In this document: positions 1 to 7,642 of the stretch, piece by piece
Numbering within the stretch: the stretch's first letter is position 1
Layout of the letters: the number at the start of each line of letters is the position of its first letter
NCBI GenBank assembly: GCA_017656145.1
Contig: JACDOI010000002.1
Location: 56,198-120,197, forward strand
Source of the DNA: Bacillota bacterium
Lineage (GTDB): Bacteria > Bacillota > Limnochordia > Limnochordales > ZCTH02-B6
Direction of reading: 5' to 3'
Length of the DNA: 64,000 nt
Translations under genes and position numbers: made by a program
Notes under the pieces: generated by a model
Database searches by the model: none
What the model was told of the DNA's origin: nothing
What the model saw: the letters and a program-made list of their open reading frames with translations, nothing else

Positions 1-1136
1 ACGTCAAACTCGGCCAGCTCCTGCTCCCCGGAGAAGCATAACCCCAAAAACCGCCGGCCGTCCCGGCGGGCCACATCAAGCAATGCCAGGCCGATCCCCT
101 TCGCCCACAGAAAGCGGGTTCTGCCCAGCGCGGCCCGGGCGTTCATGCTGCGGGAGACGTCCATGCAACATACGACGGGGCCTGCGGGTAGGCGGGTTTG
201 CCCCTCGAAACGTTCCTGCAAAATGCGCCGGTGCTCGTACGCTTCCCGGAACAGGTCCTCCAGGTCGGGATCGGAGAGCTTGACCGCTTCTTCCGGAAGA
301 GCCCGGTCCAAATCGCCCCCTAGCGTGAAGCCGGCGAGTCGAGAGCTTCCCTGTCCCGGCCGGCGGCGCCGCGGCGGGCGCGATGCCGCCCGCAACAGGC
401 TCCCGAAGCGCAAAAACGCGTCCGTCAGCTCCTCAAAGCCCGGCACCTGCTGCACGGAGCGCAACAGGTTCCAGATGTCGTCGACGGCGTGGACGGTGCG
501 CACCCCGGGCCGGATTCCCCATGCGGCCCGAAGCCGCCCGCCAGCCTCCACCGCTTCAACGGCCCGCTCCATCGCCCGCAGCACCCCGTACCCGCCTTCT
601 GAATCCATCTCGGCGGCCAACGCCACCGGCGCCCGCCCGGGGCGGGCAAGCCTCAGCCACGCCAACTGGCCCGCCGGTCCAGTTCTGCTCCAGGCCGCCA
701 GCAGACTGCGCCGAACCGCGGGCGAGCGCCGGTCCGGACTGCAGAGGGCTTGCGCCAGGTGCAGAGCGGCCATCGCGGCCGTGACCGGATCGCCTGCGGT
801 CCGTTCCCGCAATCGCCGGTATTCCGCGGTCGGCAGCATCGCGGCCAAGATCGCGAAATTCCACGCAAACGCGGGCAACGTCTCGGGGTTCAGTTCGACG
901 GCCGGCGCGTATAGGGCGAGAAACAGATCTTCCAACAGCAAGGCGGCCTGCGGAGCCCACCGTCCCAGCTCGTCTTCTTCGGCCGCCCACATCGCCGAGC
1001 CGGACCGGAGGGCTTCGTACACTGCCCGGGAATCGGGATCCGCCAACAGGGGCCGCCCCCGCTCCGGACGGGGCCCAGCCCAGGGCCGGCTGCGGCGCCG
1101 CCACCGCGGGACCCACTTCGTAACGAAAACGGCCAG
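1..1136 (-). CDS. VWA-domain protein, ViaA/CoxE-like (cut by the left edge)
   Basis: This minus-strand frame stays open from about 1172 down to base 1, so the C-terminus lies outside the window. Near the left edge (about 144-165) it reads VVCCMDVSRSM, a von Willebrand A MIDAS motif (DxSxS) that binds a divalent metal, followed by a typical Rossmann-like stretch. The roughly 320 residues before it are helical and charged, as in ViaA-type proteins. The gene lies directly downstream of a RavA-like MoxR ATPase on the same strand, and VWA/MoxR pairs usually work together as a chaperone-like remodelling complex. The start is uncertain: an in-frame stop sits at 1173-1175 and no ATG follows, so CTG at 1136, TTG at 1046 or GTG at 1025 are options. 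A substrate cannot be inferred. Confidence 0.72.
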   Translation of the reverse strand, partial: MAVFVTKWVPRWRRRSRPWAGPRPERGRPLLADPDSRAVYEALRSGSAMWAAEEDELGRWAPQAALLLEDLFLALYAPAVELNPETLPAFAWNFAILAAMLPTAEYRRLRERTAGDPVTAAMAALHLAQALCSPDRRSPAVRRSLLAAWSRTGPAGQLAWLRLARPGRAPVALAAEMDSEGGYGVLRAMERAVEAVEAGGRLRAAWGIRPGVRTVHAVDDIWNLLRSVQQVPGFEELTDAFLRFGSLLRAASRPPRRRRPGQGSSRLAGFTLGGDLDRALPEEAVKLSDPDLEDLFREAYEHRRILQERFEGQTRLPAGPVVCCMDVSRSMNARAALGRTRFLWAKGIGLALLDVARRDGRRFLGLCFSGEQELAEFD

Positions 1137-1195
1137 CCCGCCTCGCCCCCTTTGTCCATCCCGCCGCGGGTCTTAAGGCAGGCCCCGCCCGCGCC

Positions 1196-2434
1196 CTATA
1201 AGCCCGCGGCCTCGTCCAGCTCCCGCAGGCGGTCGTACGCCCGCTGCAAGTACTGCTCGACAGCCATCTGGTCCGTTTCGGTCACACTTTGCCGGGACAG
1301 TTCCTTTAACTCGCGGATGCGCTCTTCCACCCGCTGCCGGGCTCCAAGGGCCAGCTTGCTGACGTCCGCGGGGCTTTGGGCGGAGCGCCGCCGCTCCTCG
1401 AACTCCCCGCAGATTTCCAGGATGCGGCTAAACTTGACCGCCGCCCGCTCCTTGACGGCCCGCAGGTAATCTTCCAAAAGCCGTTCCAGCACCGGAATGT
1501 CCTCGGGCTGATCCCACAACATGTGCCGGAGGATGCCGAAATCCCGTTCGCTCACATCATTCCGCCCCGAGAGGAGCGCGGACGTCTGCAGGGCGCGCCG
1601 GATTTGTTTCCACCGGCGGGGACTGCAGTACAAAGCTTCCGCTTGCATCGCCCTGCGCAAGCGCGCGAGTTCCTCGTACACGGAGACGGGCACCCGCACC
1701 TGGGCGCTCAGCGAAGCCAGGTGGTCCAACTCCTCGATGGTGACCGTCGCCCTCGCGTCCGGCGCGTACGTGCGGAAGTCGATGTCCGGCGTCCAAAGCA
1801 TCCGCATGAAGCTGGCGTCGCTTTGCAGGTCGTCGACGACAAACCGGAACAGCCAGCGATCGTGAAACCCGGTTAGGCCCTTCTCCCGCCGCTCCTCGGG
1901 CCCGGGGATGGCATTGGTCGTGCCCATCAACGTCCTGAGCGGAATGGGATGGAACCGGCCCTGCTCCGCGTAAACCCCTTCGTACATCGGGGCCAGCAAC
2001 GCTTTGAGCACCGCCTCGTTGCCGTTGTAGATCTCGTCCACGACGGCCACGTGGGCCTCCTGGAGCATGTGGGTGCTCACCCGCCGGCGCTCGCCGTGTT
2101 TGTACGCGAGGATGTCGACGGGACCGAAGATGTCCTCGATGGTCGAAAACGGCGTCAGCTGGGTGTAGAAAAAGCGGCTACCCCGCAAGTGAGCTGCCGC
2201 GAGCCGCACTTGGGTCGTCTTGGCGATGCCCGGCGGGCCGGCCAGCAACAGATGGCTGCGGTTGATCAGGCAGATCGTAATGGCGCGGGTGACGTCCTCC
2301 CGCTCGAGGATGAGCCGGTTTTGAACCGCCTCCATGTTGCGCACGCGCTCGAGCACGTCCGACGTGTCCGGCGGTCCCGAACCCCGCGACCCAGTCGCTT
2401 GTTCCAGCTCATGCATCTCCTGCGTCGGCCCCAT
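1196..2434 (-). CDS. MoxR-family AAA+ ATPase, RavA-like
   Basis: The 412-residue product begins at an ATG preceded by GGAAGGAAG eight bases upstream; longer readings of the frame are low-complexity and were discarded. The AAA+ core follows: Walker A GPPGIAKT near residue 60, Walker B VAVVDEIYN near residue 120, and a sensor-like GTTNAIPG. The insert ERREKGLTGFHDRWLFRF resembles RavA/MoxR ATPases that test whether a target is folded or metallated. The last 130 residues are helical with a coiled-coil look. The gene sits 60 bases upstream of the VWA gene, the classic MoxR-VWA arrangement in which the ATPase powers and the VWA protein recruits. Assignment to the family is firm; the client protein is unknown. 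Confidence 0.88.
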   Translation of the reverse strand: MGPTQEMHELEQATGSRGSGPPDTSDVLERVRNMEAVQNRLILEREDVTRAITICLINRSHLLLAGPPGIAKTTQVRLAAAHLRGSRFFYTQLTPFSTIEDIFGPVDILAYKHGERRRVSTHMLQEAHVAVVDEIYNGNEAVLKALLAPMYEGVYAEQGRFHPIPLRTLMGTTNAIPGPEERREKGLTGFHDRWLFRFVVDDLQSDASFMRMLWTPDIDFRTYAPDARATVTIEELDHLASLSAQVRVPVSVYEELARLRRAMQAEALYCSPRRWKQIRRALQTSALLSGRNDVSERDFGILRHMLWDQPEDIPVLERLLEDYLRAVKERAAVKFSRILEICGEFEERRRSAQSPADVSKLALGARQRVEERIRELKELSRQSVTETDQMAVEQYLQRAYDRLRELDEAAGL

Positions 2435-2633
2435 GGCCCGCTTCCTTCCCGCGCCCGGCGGACTGTCGCCCGCCCCTTGCCGGACGGTGCACGGTCGCCG
2501 GCGACCGGCCGAATCAATTTTATAATAGTACCAACCATTGCCCCGCGATTCCTGCTCGCGGGCGCCGGGCCCCGGGCCGAAACCGCGCCTCGAGCGGGAG
2601 GACGCCGGCGGGAAAGGGAGAATCTCAACGGCC
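2435..2633. promoter_or_regulatory. Divergent promoter region between moxR and the unknown gene
   Basis: Two genes start back to back around this 199-base gap. It is mostly GC-rich, with one AT island at about 2515-2530 holding TATAATAG on the plus strand and TATTATAAAA on the minus strand. A matching -35 box is not convincing on either strand, so only the AT island is proposed as the -10 area. Confidence 0.3.
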
Positions 2634-3320
2634 ATGGTCGAGCCACAACGCATCACCGCTCGCATTCGATGGCGCGGTCATCCCTACACGATCACGGGCC
2701 GTCTGGTCCCGTCTTTTCTTGTGGAAAACGGCCGGGTGGTCGTCTTGCTGGATCAGGTCGATCCCGTGCCGCCGGGGATGGACGGATCCCGCCTCTGGGT
2801 GGCCGCAGCTGACGTCGCAAAGCCGCACGAGTTGGACCTCAGGTCCCGGATCTGGGAGCTCCCCGGCGGGCCGGAGAAGGATCGCGCGGCCCGCACCGTG
2901 GCCGTGGCGCTGTCCGAACGGGTGCGGGGCCACGGCATCGAGATCCGGTTGGGCCGGGACCGGCCGTCCGGTGTGGAGCTGGTGTTCGCCATGGACGTGC
3001 CGCTGGACGGTGCCGTCGACTACTTGTGGGGCTTTCAGGCCGCTTGCCGCTACTGTACGTTCCGAGAGCTGCGCTGGCGACCGCCCGCGGTCCATCTGGC
3101 TTCCGCTCAGTTGGACGCACCTCGCCGGGCTCGGGCCGCCCACTCGGCCGCGCAGCTGCCTCTTTGGCTCACAAGCCGCCAGTTTTGGTCCGCCTTCCGC
3201 TGGGAATCGGGACGGCTCGTCCATATCGTCCAGTTTTCCTTGGACGAGCGCCTTCGCCGCACCGTGCAAGCCCGGTTTCACCTGGAAACGGCTCCGGGAA
3301 CCTACGCAACGAACAAGTAA
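2634..3320 (+). CDS. Conserved-looking protein of unknown function
   Basis: The ATG at 2634 is preceded by AAAGGGAG about 13 bases upstream, and the frame gives 228 residues. No family is recognised. The N-terminus is beta-rich (ITARIRWRGHPYTITGRLV, then ENGRVVVLLDQVDP) and could be a small barrel. The middle holds charged helical sequence, and an ACRYCTF stretch has two close cysteines near residue 140. There is no signal peptide or membrane segment. It diverges from moxR and its last 19 bases overlap the convergent glycosyltransferase gene. The codon pattern (GC-rich third positions) and ribosome site support a real gene; the function is not inferable. Confidence 0.65.
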   Translation: MVEPQRITARIRWRGHPYTITGRLVPSFLVENGRVVVLLDQVDPVPPGMDGSRLWVAAADVAKPHELDLRSRIWELPGGPEKDRAARTVAVALSERVRGHGIEIRLGRDRPSGVELVFAMDVPLDGAVDYLWGFQAACRYCTFRELRWRPPAVHLASAQLDAPRRARAAHSAAQLPLWLTSRQFWSAFRWESGRLVHIVQFSLDERLRRTVQARFHLETAPGTYATNK

Positions 3321-4306
3321 TCAGCCCCCTCGCGCCGTCCCCAGGCGGCCATGCGGGCCCGGATATCTTGCCGGGCGCCCGGAGCGCCCACGGCGGCGAT
3401 GACGAATGCATCCGCATCCTTAACCGATTCCACCGGCAGCACCGGACGTTCGAAAACGGTGCGGCCGATTTTGCCGGGCGAGATGTCGCAAAACGCGGCG
3501 ATTTCCACTCCCTCTCGGAGCAACGCCTTGCCCAGCCGCCGACCGGTCATGCCGGCCCCCCATACGACGACCGGTCCTGCCCGCACCCGGGCGTCCCGGG
3601 CCAAGAAGTGGGCCTTGCAGTGGATGAACGCCCGTCGAGCGCAGCGCGGGTCGGCGAACGACAGCCGGTTGGGCCGCATGCGCCAGCCCAAAAGGACCCG
3701 CGGCACCTTTCCCAGCCGGTATCCGGCCTGATGGTACCGCAGCCATAAATCGTAGTCTTCCGCCCACGGCAGCGCCCGGTAGCCGCCAAGCTCAAGCGCC
3801 TCGTCCCTCCGGTACATGGCCGATGGGTGAACGATGGGGCTTTCAATAAAGATTTCGCGGCCGATGCGGTCCGGATCCGTCAAGCAGTTGTTCCACGCCT
3901 CGTAATTGCGGAATGCCGGGCTGACGGCCCGATCCGGAAACGATCGCACCTGGGTTCCCACCACCCCAAGGCTCCGATCGCCCTCAAGAAGCGCCGCCTG
4001 GAGGCGCAGCCGATCAGGGTGTGCAACGTCGTCGGCGTCCATACGGGCGATGAGCGGATAGCGGGCGGCCGCAAGCCCCGCGTTGAGGGCCGCGACGATC
4101 CCGTTGTGAGGGCACAACACCACCCGCACCCGGGGATCCGCCGCCGCGGCGCGCGCGAGCCACTCCCGGCTGCCGTCTGTGGAGCCGTCGTCCACGCAAA
4201 CGATTTCAAGCTCCACTCCCCGCTGGCGCCTTAGGCTCTCAACGGCCCGGGCCAAATACGGGAGGCCGTTGTACACCGGCATGACCGCGCTCACCTTCGG
4301 CCTCAT
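3302..4306 (-). CDS. Family 2 glycosyltransferase with C-terminal Rossmann-like domain
   Basis: The 334-residue protein starts at an ATG preceded by GGGGAGGCGGG. The GT-A fold is clear: VSAVMPVYNGLPYL at the N-terminus, CVDDGSTDGS near residue 40, and the metal/sugar-nucleotide motif ARMDADDV near residue 90. An EDYDLWLRY motif near residue 190 fits the catalytic-base region of inverting GT2 enzymes. From about residue 245 a second domain begins with VVVWGAGMTGRRLG, a nucleotide-binding-like glycine loop, ending at VIAAVGAPGA. It probably transfers a sugar from a nucleotide donor to a cell-surface or small-molecule acceptor. It is transcribed alone from its own promoter and overlaps the end of the convergent unknown gene by 19 bases. 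Confidence 0.85.
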   Translation of the reverse strand: MRPKVSAVMPVYNGLPYLARAVESLRRQRGVELEIVCVDDGSTDGSREWLARAAAADPRVRVVLCPHNGIVAALNAGLAAARYPLIARMDADDVAHPDRLRLQAALLEGDRSLGVVGTQVRSFPDRAVSPAFRNYEAWNNCLTDPDRIGREIFIESPIVHPSAMYRRDEALELGGYRALPWAEDYDLWLRYHQAGYRLGKVPRVLLGWRMRPNRLSFADPRCARRAFIHCKAHFLARDARVRAGPVVVWGAGMTGRRLGKALLREGVEIAAFCDISPGKIGRTVFERPVLPVESVKDADAFVIAAVGAPGARQDIRARMAAWGRREGADYLFVA

Positions 4307-4382
4307 TGGACCCGCCTCCCCGGTATGGACGCGCCGGCAAGCGTGAACGCGCCGGTTAGAACTATCCACCGGCGCCGGATTC

Positions 4383-4411
4383 AGTGTAGGATAGAATGGA
4401 CTAGCGGACAA
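4383..4411 (-). promoter_or_regulatory. SigA-type promoter for the glycosyltransferase gene
   Basis: On the minus strand TTGTCC (4406-4411) is followed by a 17-base spacer and TACACT (4383-4388). It lies about 75 bases upstream of the glycosyltransferase ATG and just after the end of the sugar operon. Confidence 0.5.
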
Positions 4412-4475
4412 CTCTGGCCCCCGGGCTACAGTATCGCCAACTACCAGAAGGGCGCACGACAGGCATGGCGGAGAC

Positions 4476-5459
4476 TTAGTCCTGCCGGTTCTCGTAAACC
4501 TCGGGATTGACCACGTGAAGGGGCCGGCGTCCGGCCAAAACGTCCATCACGGCTGTTACTGCCCCGTGGGCCATACGGGCGACGGCTTCCCGGGTTCGGG
4601 CGCCGAGGTGAGGCGTATGGATGACCTTCGGATGTCCGACAAGGGGATGCTGCAGTCCGGGAGGTTCGTGCTCAAAAACATCCAAGGCTGCTCCACCTAT
4701 CCTTCCATCGTCCAAGGCCTGTACAAGAGCCACTTCATCGATAATGCCTCCTCGCGCCGTGTTAATCAACAGGGCGCCGGGTTTCAGGCGCGCGAGTTGT
4801 TTGGCACCGATCAAATGGCGCGTTGATTCGGTAAGCGGAACATGCAGGCTGATAACATCCGCTTGGGGCAAAAGGTCCTCCATGGGCGCGAAACGAAGGC
4901 CAAGCTCCTCTTCCGTCTCACGACGGCGCACCCAGTCATAGTACACTACGTTCATCCCCACGGCTCGGGCCAACCTGGCGACCTCAATACCGATTCGCCC
5001 AGCCCCAACCAACCCCAACACTTTCCCCCGCAGTTCCATGCCCAATGGACGTTCCCAACCCCCGCGCCGGACTCCATCATGGGCCATTGGGATGTGGCGG
5101 GCTAAAGCGAACATCAAAGCCAGCGTAAGTTCGGCGACTGCGATACGGTTGGCCCCGGGTGTGTTCGTCACTACGATGCCTCGTTGGCTTGCGGCCACGA
5201 GATCGACGTTATCTGTACCCGTCCCATAACGGGCGATAACTCGCAACGACGGGCCCGCGCGGTCCATTACCTCACGCGTAACAGGCTCGGTACCTACGAT
5301 CAGGCCTGCCGCTCCTGTCACCATCTCCGCCAGCTCCGATTCGGTGAGGGGGTGCCTTCGCTCGTTAAGACAAACGTCGTAGCCTGCTGATACCAGAGGG
5401 CTGAGGTGCTGTGGCGCCTTGCATAGGCTCGTCGGGGTAACGATGATCCGGACAGTCAT
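4476..5459 (-). CDS. D-2-hydroxyacid dehydrogenase (phosphoglycerate dehydrogenase-like)
   Basis: The 327-residue enzyme of the D-isomer-specific 2-hydroxyacid dehydrogenase family would reduce a 2-oxoacid or oxidise a 2-hydroxyacid with NAD(P). The NAD-binding loop LVGAGRIG lies near residue 150. The catalytic set is visible: Arg in LLINTARGG near 232, Glu in DVFEHEPP near 261, and His in HTPHLGA near 285. There is no ACT domain, so it is a short form rather than a feedback-regulated SerA. It is the last gene of the sugar operon and its ATGA start overlaps the kinase stop by four bases, so the two are translationally coupled. In this setting it may act on glycerate, glyoxylate or a sugar-derived 2-oxoacid; the substrate is inferred only. 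Confidence 0.86.
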   Translation of the reverse strand: MTVRIIVTPTSLCKAPQHLSPLVSAGYDVCLNERRHPLTESELAEMVTGAAGLIVGTEPVTREVMDRAGPSLRVIARYGTGTDNVDLVAASQRGIVVTNTPGANRIAVAELTLALMFALARHIPMAHDGVRRGGWERPLGMELRGKVLGLVGAGRIGIEVARLARAVGMNVVYYDWVRRRETEEELGLRFAPMEDLLPQADVISLHVPLTESTRHLIGAKQLARLKPGALLINTARGGIIDEVALVQALDDGRIGGAALDVFEHEPPGLQHPLVGHPKVIHTPHLGARTREAVARMAHGAVTAVMDVLAGRRPLHVVNPEVYENRQD

Positions 5460-7027
5460 AATACGGCGCCTCCCCCGGATTCCATCTCTTGCTGCGTGGA
5501 TGGAGAGGCGGCGGTTTTTGAAGGAAACAAACTTGCAGCTTGTTCCAGTAAGCGAACGTATCTCTCCACGGCCGGTCGATACGCGCGATGCATCTCCTCA
5601 CGCGGTTCGACTCGCTCAGTCGGCTGCACAAAGCGCCGGGCTGTCTCCTTTACATCATCGAAGGCAGCGACTGACCGTCCTGCGATGATGGCGACGCCAA
5701 GTACCGACCCATCTGCACGGTTCAAGTTCACGTATGGAATATTGAGTACATCAGCCTTTATTTGCTTCCAAAGATAGCTCTTCGATCCACCACCGATCAC
5801 TCGTACCTCTCGGAACCGGAGGCCCGGAAACTGTTCCCGCTCAACCCGGAGGTAATACGCGTATTCGTACGCCACGGCCTCCAGCATGGACCGATAAAAA
5901 TGAGCAGGCCCGTGATTCCAAGAAAATCCCAGCCATAGTCCCCGAAGAGCAGGATCATTAGGACACACCCGGCCTCCTAAATGGGGTAAAAACAGCAGTC
6001 CCTCCGAACCAGGCGGTACGTGTTCCGCCTGCTTGTCTAGCCACGCGTATGACGAGTCTCTGTCAGATGCCATTTGCATCCATTTATCCCGAAACCAGCG
6101 CAAGTTCAGTCCGCCGCCATTGATGTAGGCCAATGCGTACCACAGGTCCTCCGTTGCGGAACGCGCCGTAAACAAGGTCTGGTGGCGAAGGTCGGGACGA
6201 AAGTCGTCGACCGCAATTGCAAAGACTGCGGCCGTTCCTGCTATATCCAACACCCCCCCTGGATCGACCATGCCTGCGCCGAGAACGCCTGCAGTCGTAT
6301 CCCCTGCACCCGCCGCTATCGGCGTCCCGCTCAGAAGCCCACTCTGGCGCGCCGCCTGATCCGTTACGTAGCCAACAATCTCCCACGGTTTGACGATGTG
6401 CGGCAACTTATCCACAGGAACATCGAATAAATCACATAGATCTTGCGACCACGTTAAGTTCTGGTTATCGCTCAAACAAGTAAAGTGAAGATAGGTATAG
6501 TCAATGAATGCTTCGTCGGCGGTCAAACCAGCCATCTTCCCAGCCACGTAGGCCGCGGGCATAACAAACTTGGCAATGCGGGAAAAGGTCTCTGGTCGCT
6601 CATGTTTCCACCAGAGAATTTTTGGTCCGTGGCTATAGGTAGGATATCCGCCCGTCAACTCGAGAATCCGGCGCTGATGGCGGCGCATCTGGCGCATGTA
6701 TGGGGCACAGCGGGTATCTAGCCACGAGTCGTACGGTATGACTGGCCGCCATGCGGAATCCACGGCGCACACGCCGGCCATTTGACCGGCAAATGCGACA
6801 GCCGCTACATCGCCTCCGCGTACGGCAGCCTGTTCGAGACATGTGCGGATGGCCCGCAAGGCCGAGCCGTACATCTCATCCGGGTCTTGCTCCACCCAAC
6901 CCGGGCGGGGATACCGGAGCGTCGTTTCTTCATAGGCTTGGGCAACAACCTGCCCGTCCAAATTGAATAGCGCCGCCTTCGTGCCTGTTGTGCCCAAGTC
7001 CACGCCCATCACATAATGCTTGCGCAT
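5456..7027 (-). CDS. FGGY-family carbohydrate kinase, xylulokinase-like
   Basis: This 523-residue protein has the two actin-like halves of FGGY kinases, which phosphorylate pentuloses, tetritols or related sugars with ATP. The N-terminal phosphate loop reads MGVDLGTTGTKAALF. PGWVEQDPDEM follows near residue 45, a GAGDTTAGVLGAG motif near 240 and the C-terminal signature RVIGGGSKSYLWKQI near 410. The ATG is preceded by GGGAGGTGACGG. It lies between the cupin isomerase and the hydroxyacid dehydrogenase, so it probably phosphorylates the ketose or ketol made by the operon dehydrogenases. Close relatives include xylulose, ribulose and erythrulose kinases; the sequence alone does not choose between them. 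Confidence 0.88.
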   Translation of the reverse strand: MRKHYVMGVDLGTTGTKAALFNLDGQVVAQAYEETTLRYPRPGWVEQDPDEMYGSALRAIRTCLEQAAVRGGDVAAVAFAGQMAGVCAVDSAWRPVIPYDSWLDTRCAPYMRQMRRHQRRILELTGGYPTYSHGPKILWWKHERPETFSRIAKFVMPAAYVAGKMAGLTADEAFIDYTYLHFTCLSDNQNLTWSQDLCDLFDVPVDKLPHIVKPWEIVGYVTDQAARQSGLLSGTPIAAGAGDTTAGVLGAGMVDPGGVLDIAGTAAVFAIAVDDFRPDLRHQTLFTARSATEDLWYALAYINGGGLNLRWFRDKWMQMASDRDSSYAWLDKQAEHVPPGSEGLLFLPHLGGRVCPNDPALRGLWLGFSWNHGPAHFYRSMLEAVAYEYAYYLRVEREQFPGLRFREVRVIGGGSKSYLWKQIKADVLNIPYVNLNRADGSVLGVAIIAGRSVAAFDDVKETARRFVQPTERVEPREEMHRAYRPAVERYVRLLEQAASLFPSKTAASPSTQQEMESGGGAVL

Positions 7028-7044
7028 GGACCGTCACCTCCCGG

Positions 7045-7626
7045 CTATCCTCCGTGTTGCTCATTGGGAATCAGAACGGGTTGCCCGTTTCGTTCCACCA
7101 CCCGCATTCCGAAGCCAGTCTCCTCAATGGAACGATAGTCATGGCCGGCTTGCGCGGGGTAGATGGCATAAAAGACGAAAGGTTCATGACCTATGTTGAT
7201 TGTCCGATGGGCCCAGTAGGGCGGAACGTAGGCCACCGTTCCGCGCTGCATCTCGAGGTGCGTACACCACCCGTCACGGGTTTGCATCAACAGATATCCT
7301 CGGCCTTGTAGGCCCACGTATACCTCCGCGCACTCCTCACGCACGTGGAAGTGGCCCTTTGTCATGTAAAACTCATCGCCGACTTTGCCGGGATAAATGA
7401 CTGTGACACTGTAGAGAAGATGGCCGACCTCCTGGGGCACCTCAATCTCATCTACTCGGTAGACCAGCGGATCTCTAGATTCCAACTCGGCTTTCACTGC
7501 ATCGGGATCGCGGTACATGTCGGCCATATCACTTAGATGACGGGTGATTATCCGTCTCGGGTGCCACAATAAACCGTTGTCTAGATTGATATGGGCACTC
7601 CAGGGCATCATTATTTCCGTCATCAT
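7045..7626 (-). CDS. Cupin-type glucose-6-phosphate isomerase-like protein
   Basis: The 193-residue single-cupin protein resembles the metal-dependent phosphoglucose isomerases best known from Archaea (PF06560). The metal-binding motif is intact: TKGHFHVREECAEVY near residues 88-102 supplies two histidines and a glutamate, and PPYWAHRTINIG near 135 supplies the third histidine. GRGYLLMQ fits the second strand pair. The start ATG follows GAGGGGGG. Inside a sugar operon next to an FGGY kinase it may interconvert an aldose and ketose phosphate, not necessarily glucose-6-phosphate. The family is clear; the substrate is inferred. Confidence 0.83.
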   Translation of the reverse strand: MMTEIMMPWSAHINLDNGLLWHPRRIITRHLSDMADMYRDPDAVKAELESRDPLVYRVDEIEVPQEVGHLLYSVTVIYPGKVGDEFYMTKGHFHVREECAEVYVGLQGRGYLLMQTRDGWCTHLEMQRGTVAYVPPYWAHRTINIGHEPFVFYAIYPAQAGHDYRSIEETGFGMRVVERNGQPVLIPNEQHGG

Positions 7627-7642
7627 CTAACCCCCCTCTTGC

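Noticed and set aside
145..1176. Long plus-strand open frame of 343 codons
   Set aside because: It lies opposite the VWA gene, is Arg/Ser/Pro-rich and lacks a ribosome site; the minus strand carries the MIDAS motif.
2517..2530. TATAAT box as a full plus-strand promoter for the unknown gene
   Set aside because: No acceptable -35 box lies 16-18 bases upstream, so only a tentative AT island is reported.
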